Source of the DNA: an uncultured Hungatella sp.
GTDB taxonomy: Bacteria > Bacillota > Clostridia > Lachnospirales > Lachnospiraceae
Assembly: GCA_910585435.1 (NCBI GenBank)
Contig: CAJUEJ010000001.1
Coordinates: 142,905 to 206,904, forward strand
Direction of reading: 5' to 3'
Length of the DNA: 64,000 nucleotides
The translations under genes and the position numbers were made by a program. This document shows positions 42,577 to 51,200 of this stretch, in pieces. The notes under the pieces are model-generated. The model did not search any database and had not been told where the DNA came from. It saw only the letters and a program-made list of their open reading frames with translations. The first letter of the stretch is position 1. Every line of letters starts with the position of its first letter.

Positions 42577-42605
42577 ATTGTATCATAATTTCCAGGATTC
42601 CACAA
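42577..42605 (-). promoter_or_regulatory. Promoter of the small toxin gene
   Basis: Minus strand TTGTGG (42600-42605), a 17-bp spacer and TACAAT (42577-42582). Confidence 0.55.
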
Positions 42606-42771
42606 TATCTGAAATCTGTTATGCTATTGTACCTCAAATATTTGTTACAGCCATTATAGCAGTAGCAATTTAGCAGGGAATCGGTTATGATAGGAGTATC
42701 TTCCTTGCAGGACTTCAGAATGTGCCGGGGGGCGTAGCCGCAGCAGGAGGGAAAGGGTAAAGGAGAATTGT

Positions 42772-43878
42772 ATGATGGCGGGAAAATTGATTGACGGACA
42801 TTATCATCTTGGCAGGACAGCAAAGACAACAAGATTTGAAAATGTGGAGGATTTGTTTGCATACAGGGAGGAGGCAGGGCTGGAGGCCGTATGCGTCCAC
42901 AGCATTGTACAGTGGGAGACGAAAAATCTTTTGAGAAATCCGCTGGCTATCCTGGCAAAGCTTACGGATCCTAAGAGGATATATGCCTTTGGAGGGGTGA
43001 TTTATCCTCAGCCGGACAGGCAGAGTGAGCCTTTCGATTACGCCGGACAGGCTAAGGAGTTGATTTCCATGGGGTTTGACGGGATAAAGATTCAGAATAA
43101 GCCTCTCTATAAAGGGGAGTGGAGCCTTCCCTATTATCATGAAAATTTTGACGATTTTTTTGCATGGCTGGAGAAGGAGCAGATTCCTGTCATGTTTCAT
43201 GTGGGAGACCCCAAGGAATTCTGGGATATAAACAGAATTCCCAAACAGATGTATGATTTCGGCTGGTATTACGGGGAGGATTTGCCCTCCTATGAAAGCT
43301 TTTATGAGGAGACTGACCGGATGCTGAAGAAATTTCCCGGACTGAACATGACGATTCCTCATTTTTACTTTCTGTCTGACGATTTGAAGCGGCTGCGGCA
43401 TTTTATGGATACATATCCCAATGTGAAAATAGATATTACGCCGGGCGGGGAGATGTACTTTAATTTCTCCATCTGCCAGGATTTTGCCAGGGAATTTTTC
43501 CTGGAATATCAGGACAGGATTTTGTTCGGGACGGATAATTACGGCGGCAATGAGGATTCCGGCTCTAAAGAGCAGCGTCTTTTGGGAATCAAAAAGATTC
43601 AGGAGATGAAAGCTTTTTTGGAGCAGAAGGAAAGTGTGTTCCAGGGGGTAAGGCTGAGAGGGCTGTCCCTGCCTGAAAGCGTTCTCCACCGGATCTACAG
43701 GGACAATTTTATCCGGTGGGCCGGGAAGGAACCGAAACCTGTCAGGCCCCTGGAGGCAGAGCAGATGGTGAAGGGATACAGAAGGCTTGCCGAAGAAAGG
43801 GAGGAGGGAAAAGACCTGCTGCCGGATTTTGACAAAGTATTAGAGGCGCTGGAAAAAAGAAGAGGGCCAAGGGAATAA
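42772..43878 (+). CDS. Amidohydrolase family 2 protein
   Basis: A 368-residue TIM-barrel amidohydrolase of the Amidohydro_2 type. The N-terminal metal motif is DGHYHLG instead of HxH, with MFHVGD, TIPHFYF and LFGTDNYGG as later ligand-bearing strands. Family members include decarboxylases and lactonases of aromatic or sugar acids; the substrate here is unknown. AAAGGAGAATTGT precedes the first of two adjacent ATGs. It stands alone between the toxin-antitoxin pair and a helicase remnant. Confidence 0.82.
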   Translation: MMAGKLIDGHYHLGRTAKTTRFENVEDLFAYREEAGLEAVCVHSIVQWETKNLLRNPLAILAKLTDPKRIYAFGGVIYPQPDRQSEPFDYAGQAKELISMGFDGIKIQNKPLYKGEWSLPYYHENFDDFFAWLEKEQIPVMFHVGDPKEFWDINRIPKQMYDFGWYYGEDLPSYESFYEETDRMLKKFPGLNMTIPHFYFLSDDLKRLRHFMDTYPNVKIDITPGGEMYFNFSICQDFAREFFLEYQDRILFGTDNYGGNEDSGSKEQRLLGIKKIQEMKAFLEQKESVFQGVRLRGLSLPESVLHRIYRDNFIRWAGKEPKPVRPLEAEQMVKGYRRLAEEREEGKDLLPDFDKVLEALEKRRGPRE

Positions 43879-43884
43879 AGCAGA

Positions 43885-44375
43885 TATTTCTCAGCATATT
43901 CTCTGCTATCGTTAGCTGTTATTCTGGCCCAGCGTTCTTTTTTCCTGATACAGATAACCGCCATATTCCACCAGGGATCAAAATGAATCACAATGCTGGC
44001 AGCTGCCAGGGAGATGTTCCGTTTTGTCAGCGCTTCTACAGAGCCTGGGTAGTAGTAATAACTGCGGTAACCGTAGGAGGTATGTCTGGCATAGCTTTTA
44101 AGAACCTGCTGCTCATGGAGGATGTATTGCTCCAGAAGCTGTAAGATATCCAGTAGTCGGCAAAGGCTTCCTCCTTTTTTGGTAGCGGAGGCGTACCTGA
44201 TACTGATTGTTCATGGAGCCGGTTACATTGGATGATATATACAGTATGGTATCATCTTCTTCTGTTTCGAAATCAAGAACCTTCCCCTGCTTATAGACCT
44301 GGTTTCCCCGGGGTAGGAGGCGGAGCTTGAGATGGTCCGTATGGATTTTAAGGTTATCATATATTTTCCACTGTT
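43885..44375 (-). pseudogene. Remnant of a SWIM/SNF2-type helicase gene
   Basis: No intact gene spans this ~570-bp gap. On the minus strand one frame reads LRLLPRGNQVYKQGKVLDFE and GSMNNQYQVRLRYQ, resembling the N-terminal SWIM region of clostridial SNF2 proteins. A second frame continues LLEQYILHEQQVLKSY and then ISLAAASIVIHFDPWWNMAV, a close match to helicase motif V/VI of SNF2 enzymes (IHFDPWWNPAV). The helicase core (>2 kb) between them is missing and the frames do not join, so this is the scar of a large internal deletion plus frameshift. Confidence 0.5.
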
Positions 44376-44446
44376 ATGATGATGGTTAATGTGTTTCTGT
44401 GAGAAAATATTTTAACACAGGCAAGGGGTGGTGACAAGATAAATCC

Positions 44447-45919
44447 TTATTCCGCCGCTGGCCCCGTGGGAAAGGCAAAGAAGAAGGTGGTGCTTTCGTT
44501 CAGCCTGCTTTCACAGGTGATCTTAATCCCATGCCGATCGGCAATCTGCCTGGCGATGGGAAGGCCAAGGCCGCTTCCGTTCTCATTCTGCTGGGATTGT
44601 TTTTTATAAAAGCGGCGGAAGATGTAGGGGATATCCTCCGGCAATATCCCGCTTCCCCGATCTGTGAAGGAAAGGATGCAGCAGCCATCCTCATAATACA
44701 TGGCTACAGACACCACAGTGCCGGGAGGGGCAAATTTTATGGAGTTATCCAGGATGGTTATAAACATCTGTCGCAGCCGCCCGTAATCTCCGCAGAAAAC
44801 CACCAGCCCGGCCCGGTTCTCCAGCTGGATCTGAACCTGTTTTTTCTGGGCAATCCTCTGCATGGAAGGGATCAGGTCGGTGATCAGAGATGTAAGATTC
44901 AGCTCTGTTTTAATGATTTCGAAATTGCTGTTCTGGAGTCTGGAAAGTTCAAGAAGGTCGTTGACCAGGCGCTGTAAATGGAGGGTGTCGGACAGCATCT
45001 GGCGGTAGTATTCCTGTATTTCGTCAGGGTCAGAGACCAGCCCCTCCAAAAGAACCTCCAGGGAGCCCCGCAGCACCGTAATGGGGGTGCGCAGCTCATG
45101 GGAGACATTGGACACGAAATCCTGCTGCATTTTATCCAGTTTTTTCCGTTCCTCTTCAATATCCGCCAGCCTGGCAAATAGTTGGTTGATGTTGCAGGCC
45201 AAATCTCCGATCTCGTCGTTTTGCTTTACCCTGGCGCGGGCGGAATAATCCCCTGCTGCCACCAGCTTTACCGTCTGACCGATTTCCTTCAGGGGTTGGA
45301 TGAAGTGCCTGGCTAACAGGACGGAAAGAGCGGATGCCAGGATAAGGGCGAAGAAGATGCACACCACAAGGATAGTGATGCTGTGACGCTGGGCGTCTTG
45401 GATCTCTTTGATGGGGCTGTGGAGGAGGAAGGCTCCCAGGATGTTTCCGTCTTTGTCACAGACAGGAGCCCCTACTGTGATAGAAGGGGCATTTAATATA
45501 GAAGAAAATGCTTTGCTGGACACCACCTTGCCCTCAAATACCTGGTGAATCAGTTCTTCTGCGCCAGGGGGAAGCTTTTCGTAGGACAAAGAGTAGTTGG
45601 CAGTGGACAGCTCGATGGTCTGGGCATTCTCATCTACCAGCCAGGTCTGGCCGGTGGTAATATCATCAATAAAACGGAGGTAGAAGCCGAAGCCCTTGCC
45701 TCTTCCCCCTTCTGACAGTTCCGACTGGATGGGGTGCTTTTGCAGGAAGAGGGAAAGGGTCTCTGCAATGGAAGAGGCCTGATCCTCCAGTTCATTTTCG
45801 TAGATTTCGGCCGTATGATAGGTAAACTGGGTTCCGAACAGGAAACCGACACTTAAGGAAAACAGAAGAAGAACAGCAGAAAAATAAACAATAAGGCGAA
45901 TGGTAATCTTATATCTCAT
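44447..45919 (-). CDS. Sensor histidine kinase (OmpR-system partner)
   Basis: A 490-residue membrane kinase. TM1 (about residues 10-30) and TM2 (about 175-200) enclose a ~145-residue extracellular sensor. Cytoplasmic HAMP is followed by the phosphoacceptor FVSNVSHELRTPITVLRG, N-box DNSIKFAPPG, DRGSGI and GSGLGLPIARQIADRHG. It overlaps the response regulator gene upstream by 4 bp (ATGA), so the pair is co-translated. GAGGGGATTCTGCT precedes the start. The signal is unknown; the divergent duplicated-domain lipoprotein may be a target. Confidence 0.93.
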   Translation of the reverse strand: MRYKITIRLIVYFSAVLLLFSLSVGFLFGTQFTYHTAEIYENELEDQASSIAETLSLFLQKHPIQSELSEGGRGKGFGFYLRFIDDITTGQTWLVDENAQTIELSTANYSLSYEKLPPGAEELIHQVFEGKVVSSKAFSSILNAPSITVGAPVCDKDGNILGAFLLHSPIKEIQDAQRHSITILVVCIFFALILASALSVLLARHFIQPLKEIGQTVKLVAAGDYSARARVKQNDEIGDLACNINQLFARLADIEEERKKLDKMQQDFVSNVSHELRTPITVLRGSLEVLLEGLVSDPDEIQEYYRQMLSDTLHLQRLVNDLLELSRLQNSNFEIIKTELNLTSLITDLIPSMQRIAQKKQVQIQLENRAGLVVFCGDYGRLRQMFITILDNSIKFAPPGTVVSVAMYYEDGCCILSFTDRGSGILPEDIPYIFRRFYKKQSQQNENGSGLGLPIARQIADRHGIKITCESRLNESTTFFFAFPTGPAAE

Positions 45920-46608
45920 AGCAGAATCCCCTCAAATTTGTAGCCCATGCCCCATATGGTTTTAATCTGCCAGTTGGGATGGGGAATCTTGTCCAGCTTT
46001 GCCCGCAGCCGTTTGATGTGATTGTCCACAGTGCGGTTGTCTCCCGGATAATCATATCCCCACAGCGTGCTTAACAGGTTGTCACGGGAAAATATCTTTC
46101 CCCGGTTTCCAAGGAGGGTCCAGAGAATCTCCAGCTCCTTTTTTGTTAGGGCTATCTTCTGGCCGTCGATGGTGACAGATGCATTCTCCAGAGAGATAGT
46201 AAGATTGTCATAGGTTAAGCTGTATCCCTGTCCGTCCTTTCTGGAACCGTCTATCCGGCGCAGAACAGCCCTCACCCGTGCTATGACCTCGCCTGGAGAA
46301 AAAGGCTTGACGATGTAGTCATCCGCTCCGATATCCAGCCCCATAATACGTTCGAAATCTTCCCCACGGGCCGTTATCATGATAATAGGAACATTGGAAG
46401 CTTTCCGTATCTCCCGGCATACTTCAAAACCGTCCCGCCTGGGCATCATCACATCCAGAAGAATCATCACAAACTGCTCTTTCTGGAACAGCTCCAGAGC
46501 CTGATCGCCATCATAGGCAGCCATTGGCTCATATCCTTCTTTTTTCGCAAATTCACTGAGAATTTTGGTTATCTGAAGATTGTCGTCTGCAATTAATATT
46601 TTTTCCAT
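45916..46608 (-). CDS. OmpR/PhoB-family response regulator
   Basis: A 230-residue regulator. The receiver domain starts EKILIADDNLQITKIL with the acidic pocket, the phospho-Asp lies in ILLDVMMPRRDG, and the conserved Lys in YIVKPF. The C-terminal winged helix reads ALTKKELEILWTLLGNRGKI and ends with TIWGMGYKFEG. The start at 46608 follows GGGAGCTGTTT and gives the canonical receiver start; a longer in-frame extension overlaps promoter-like AT-rich DNA. Paired with the downstream kinase and divergent from a lipoprotein gene. Confidence 0.95.
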   Translation of the reverse strand: MEKILIADDNLQITKILSEFAKKEGYEPMAAYDGDQALELFQKEQFVMILLDVMMPRRDGFEVCREIRKASNVPIIMITARGEDFERIMGLDIGADDYIVKPFSPGEVIARVRAVLRRIDGSRKDGQGYSLTYDNLTISLENASVTIDGQKIALTKKELEILWTLLGNRGKIFSRDNLLSTLWGYDYPGDNRTVDNHIKRLRAKLDKIPHPNWQIKTIWGMGYKFEGILL

Positions 46609-46858
46609 AAACAGCTCCCTTTTTGTGAAACAGATTGTATTTAGTATACCATAAAAATGTGTTTTTTTTGTATCTTTTTGTGTCGGAATTGTCACAAAAT
46701 AGAACGGTTTAAAACATAATTTCGGTATGGTTTGGCGGTATAGTATTCATAGAAACAGGGAGCTTTGTTGTCCCCCTGCCCATTTGGCGCTCAGCTGTCT
46801 GCAGGGGCAGGAGGGGAAGAAGGCTCCGGAAGACTGTAAATAATGGAGGATTTGTTTT

Positions 46859-47998
46859 ATGAGAAGAAAAATAAGAATTGCAGCAGCTGTGCTTGCGGTT
46901 ATGACCCTGGCAGCAGGATGTGGACAAGGTAAGGGAGCAGAGACTTCCACTACAACCAAGGCGGCAGAGACCACCAAAGCAGAGACAGCGGCGGAGACGA
47001 AAGCAGAGACAGAAGCCCAGACAGAAGCTGAAACTGAAACGGAGGCAGAGACGGAAGCCAAGGCAGAAGCGGCAGCAGGCGGTTACCGGACAGGCCTGGC
47101 AGTGGTGTCTTCCATGTCAAGCTCCAAGGATGCCGGGGATTCCAACGGAAATGCACAGGTGGATTCTGTGGCGGCAGCAGTGGTAATTGATGAAGAAGGC
47201 AAAATCGTAAGCTGCTATCTGGATACGGCTCAGAACAAGATGGGATTTACTTCCCAGGGAAAAGTAGAAATGACCGATGGGTTTAAGACCAAGAAAGAGC
47301 TGGGAGACGGGTATGGCATGAAGGCAGCTTCCGGTATCGGAAAGGAATGGTTTGAGCAGGCCCAGGCTCTGGAGGAATATGTCATCGGAAAGACTGCCCA
47401 GGAAGTGGCAGGGATCGCCGTGGATGATTCCACAAAGCCTACGGATGTGGATCTTTTAGCAGGGGTTACCATCAAGATTGGCAGCTACCAGGAAGCGATC
47501 GTAGAAGCGATTAAGGACGCAAAGGCTCTGGGAACACAGCCGGGAGATAAGCTGGGCCTTGGCATTATCACCAATATGAACAAATCCAAGGATGCAGAGG
47601 CAGACAAGGAAGGACAGTGCCAGGCATACTCTACATATGTGGCGGTTACCACAGATGCAGACGGAAAGATTACGGCAGCTATCATTGATTCCACCCAGGG
47701 AACCGTGAAGTTTGACGCAGAAGGCAAAATCACGTCAGATCTGGCTTCCGGCGTAAAGACCAAAAGGCAACTGGGGGATGAGTATGGCATGAAAGCAGCT
47801 TCCGGAATCGGCAAAGAGTGGTTTGAGCAGGCTGCAGTTATGGAGTCCTACCTGATCGGAAAGGATGCCGGGGAAGTAGCAGGGATTGCTGTGGATGAAG
47901 ACGGAAAAGGTACGGATCCGGATTTAGTGGCCGGGGTTACCATTTCCATCGACGGATATCAGACGGCGGCTGTAAAAGCCATAGAGAACGCAAAATAG
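46859..47998 (+). CDS. Lipoprotein with two tandem ~145-residue repeats (possible FMN_bind relative)
   Basis: A 379-residue lipoprotein with lipobox LAAGC at about residues 17-21 and a Thr/Glu/Ala low-complexity linker (about 25-73). Two copies of one domain follow (about 75-225 and 230-379). Each has a SKDA motif, an AAVVIDEEGKI-type strand, ELGD-YGMKAASGIGKEWFEQ, IGK-A-EVAGIAVD and D-AGVTI. The tail of each repeat recalls the end of FMN-binding domains, but the flavin-attachment Thr motif is not present. It is divergent from an OmpR-type two-component pair and may be regulated by it. Confidence 0.75.
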   Translation: MRRKIRIAAAVLAVMTLAAGCGQGKGAETSTTTKAAETTKAETAAETKAETEAQTEAETETEAETEAKAEAAAGGYRTGLAVVSSMSSSKDAGDSNGNAQVDSVAAAVVIDEEGKIVSCYLDTAQNKMGFTSQGKVEMTDGFKTKKELGDGYGMKAASGIGKEWFEQAQALEEYVIGKTAQEVAGIAVDDSTKPTDVDLLAGVTIKIGSYQEAIVEAIKDAKALGTQPGDKLGLGIITNMNKSKDAEADKEGQCQAYSTYVAVTTDADGKITAAIIDSTQGTVKFDAEGKITSDLASGVKTKRQLGDEYGMKAASGIGKEWFEQAAVMESYLIGKDAGEVAGIAVDEDGKGTDPDLVAGVTISIDGYQTAAVKAIENAK

Positions 47999-48080
47999 AA
48001 GAATTTTTACAGAATTATCAGATACTTTAGTATAAAAATAGAAAAAGATAAATAATCTGACAATTTACAAAAAAAAACTA

Positions 48081-48109
48081 TTTACAAACCGAAAAAAATG
48101 TAGTATTAT
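48081..48109 (+). promoter_or_regulatory. Sigma-A type promoter for gltBD
   Basis: TTTACA (48081-48086), a 17-bp spacer and TATTAT (48104-48109), giving a start near 48116 just ahead of two hairpins. Confidence 0.6.
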
Positions 48110-48121
48110 CTCTCCAGTAGC

Positions 48122-48214
48122 TGCTTTGTTACTGCAAAGCAACACAGGACAGAACAAGAACATACTCCCGGAAGATTTCCTCAAGGATGAGGAAAATCCG
48201 GGAGTATTCTGTTT
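48122..48214 (+). promoter_or_regulatory. Tandem-hairpin attenuator in the gltB leader
   Basis: Hairpin 1: TGCTTTG / CAAAGCA with a 6-nt loop (48122-48141). Hairpin 2: ATACTCCCGGA / TCCGGGAGTAT (48162-48172 / 48197-48207), continued inward by TTTCCTC / GAGGAAA around the loop AAGGAT, then TCTGTTTT. The terminator ends ~26 nt before the gltB start, so gltBD expression needs antitermination. The hexaloop A..G pattern of hairpin 2 fits ANTAR-protein targets; hairpin 1 does not fit it well. Confidence 0.7.
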
Positions 48215-48240
48215 TAGAAAGCCGGAAAAGAGGAGAGATT

Positions 48241-51200
48241 ATGAAAGCAAACAGGCAAGACTGGCCGGAAAGCCGGCAGAGCAGAATGAGCCGGGAAGAG
48301 AAAAAAGCCGGGGGAGGATTCTGCCAGGGACAGAAGACGACAGGCAGACAGAATCCGCCGGTGCCGGGACTTTATGATCCCAGGTTTGAGCATGACAACT
48401 GCGGCATCGGTGCGGTTGTGAATATCAAGGGTGTGAAAACCCACAGGACGGTGGAACAGGCCCTCCACATTGTGGAGAATCTGGAACACAGGGCAGGAAA
48501 AGACGGAGAAGGAAAGACTGGCGACGGTGTCGGTATTATGCTTCAGATCTCCCACAAGTTCTTCCAGAAGGTGACAAAGCCTCTGGGAATTGAGCTTGGG
48601 GAAGAGCGGGAGTATGGTATTGGCACCTTTTTCTTTCCCCAGGACATATTAGCCAGAAACCAGGCTATGAAAATGTTTGAGATCATTGTAAGGAAGGAGG
48701 GGCTTACCTTCCTTGGATGGAGGGAGGTTCCCACCAGGCCGGAGCTCATCGGCGAAAAGGCGGTGGAGAAAATGCCCTGCATCCTTCAGGGGTTTGTGAA
48801 AAAGCCGGCACAGCTGAAAAAAGGGCTGGAATTTGACCGCCGCCTCTATGTGGTGCGGAGGGTGTTTGAACAGAGCAATGACAACACCTATGTGGTTTCA
48901 TTAAGCAGCAGGACCATTGTGTATAAAGGAATGTTTCTGGTAAAGGAGCTGCGGAGATTTTTCCCGGATCTCCAGGATAAGGATTATGAATCCGCCCTGG
49001 CTACGGTTCATTCCCGCTTCAGCACCAACACCAACCCCAGCTGGATGAGAGCCCATCCCAACCGGATCATTGTACACAACGGCGAGATCAATACCATCCG
49101 GGGAAATGTGGACAAAATGCTGGCCCGTGAGGAGACCATGGAGTCAGAGTTTTTCAAATCAGAGATGCACAAGGTTCTTCCCATCATCAACCAGGACGGT
49201 TCCGATTCCGCCATGCTTGACAATGCCCTGGAATTTATGATGATGAGCGGCATGGAGCTTCCCCTGGCGGTGATGATCATGATTCCCGCTCCCTGGAGCC
49301 ACGACAAATCCATGCCCCAGGAGGTAAAGGATTTTTATCACTACTATTCCACCATGATGGAGCCGTGGGACGGCCCTGCATCCATTGTGTTCAGCGACGG
49401 GGATCTGCTGGGAGCCGTTCTGGACCGCAACGGCCTCAGACCCTCCAGATACTATATTACGGATGACGGCTATGTGATTCTGGCCTCGGAGGTGGGAGCC
49501 ATTGACACCCCCCAGAGCCATGTCATAAAAAAAGAACGCCTCCGTCCCGGGAAAATGCTTTTGGTGGATACGGTAAAGGGCAAGATTATCGGGGACGAGG
49601 AGCTGAAAATGGATTATGCCAGCCGGAAACCCTATGGTGAGTGGCTGGATTCCAACCTGGTGGAGCTGAAAGATTTAAGCATCCCCAATGTAGGGGTGCC
49701 TCAGCTGTCAGGAAAGCAAAGGGCCAGGCTTCAGAAAACCTACGGCTACACCTATGAGCAGTACAAAACCATGATTCTCCCAATGGCCTTAAACGGCGGG
49801 GAGCCGGCGTCTGCCATGGGCTGCGACAGCCCTCTTGCAGTGCTTTCCAAGACCCACCAGCCTTTGTTTAATTATTTTAAACAGCTGTTTGCCCAGGTAA
49901 CCAACCCGCCCATTGACTCTATCCGGGAGGAGATCGTCACCTCCACCACGGTGTATGTGGGGGAGGATGGAAATGTGCTGGAGGAAAAGGCGGAAAACTG
50001 CAAGATCCTGGAGGTAAATAACCCCATTCTTACCTGTACGGATCTGTTAAAAATCAAGAACATGAAAAAGGAAGGCTTCAAGGTAGAAGTGATTCCCATT
50101 ACCTACTATAAAAATACCTCCCTTGCCAAGGCCATTGACAGGCTGTTTCTGGAGGTGGACAGAGCCCACAGGGCAGGGGCCAACATTATCATCCTGTCTG
50201 ATCGGGACATCGACGAAAATCACGTGCCCATTCCGTCCCTGCTGGCAGTATCCGCCTTGCAGCAGCACCTGGTTACCACCAAGAAACGGACATCTGTAGC
50301 ACTGATTCTGGAAAGCGGAGAGCCCAGAGAGGTCCATCATTTTGCCACACTTTTAGGCTATGGGGCCTGTGCCATCAACCCCTACCTGGCTCACGAATCC
50401 ATCAAATACCTGATTGAGACCGGGATGCTTGACAAGGATTACTATGCGGCGGTAGAAGATTATAACCTTGCCGTGCTTCACGGCATTGTGAAGATTGCGT
50501 CGAAAATGGGAATTTCCACCATTCAGTCTTACCAGGGCTCCCAGATTTTTGAGGCCATCGGCATTTCCGTGGAAGTGATTGACAAATATTTTACCAACAC
50601 GGTCAGCAGAGTAGGAGGAGTGACCCTTAAGGACATTGCAAATGATGTGGATATCCTTCATTCGTCAGCCTTTGACCCCCTGGGGCTGGATGTGGACCTT
50701 ACCCTGGACAGTGTAGGCAGCCACAAGATGAGAGCCGGGCAGGAGGAGCATCTGTACAATCCTCTGACCATCCATCTGCTTCAGGAGGCGGCCAGAACCG
50801 GAGACTACGGGATTTTCAAGCAGTATTCCCATGCCTTAAACGAAGAGGGGCAGACCATAAACTTAAGGAGTATCATCGATTTTAAATTTGACGAAAAAGG
50901 CGGGATTCCCATGGAACAGGTGGAAAGTGTGGAGTCCATTGTCAGACGGTTCAAGACCGGCGCCATGTCCTACGGTTCTATTTCCCAGGAGGCCCATGAG
51001 ACGTTAGCCATTGCCATGAACCGGATTGGAGGCAAATCCAACAGTGGGGAAGGGGGAGAGAGCCTGGAGCGTTTATCCCCGGAGCCGGGAAAGGAAAACA
51101 AATGCTCTGCTATCAAGCAGGTGGCTTCCGGGCGGTTCGGCGTCACTTCCAGATACTTAGTCAGCGCCAAAGAGATTCAGATTAAGATGGCCCAGGGAGC

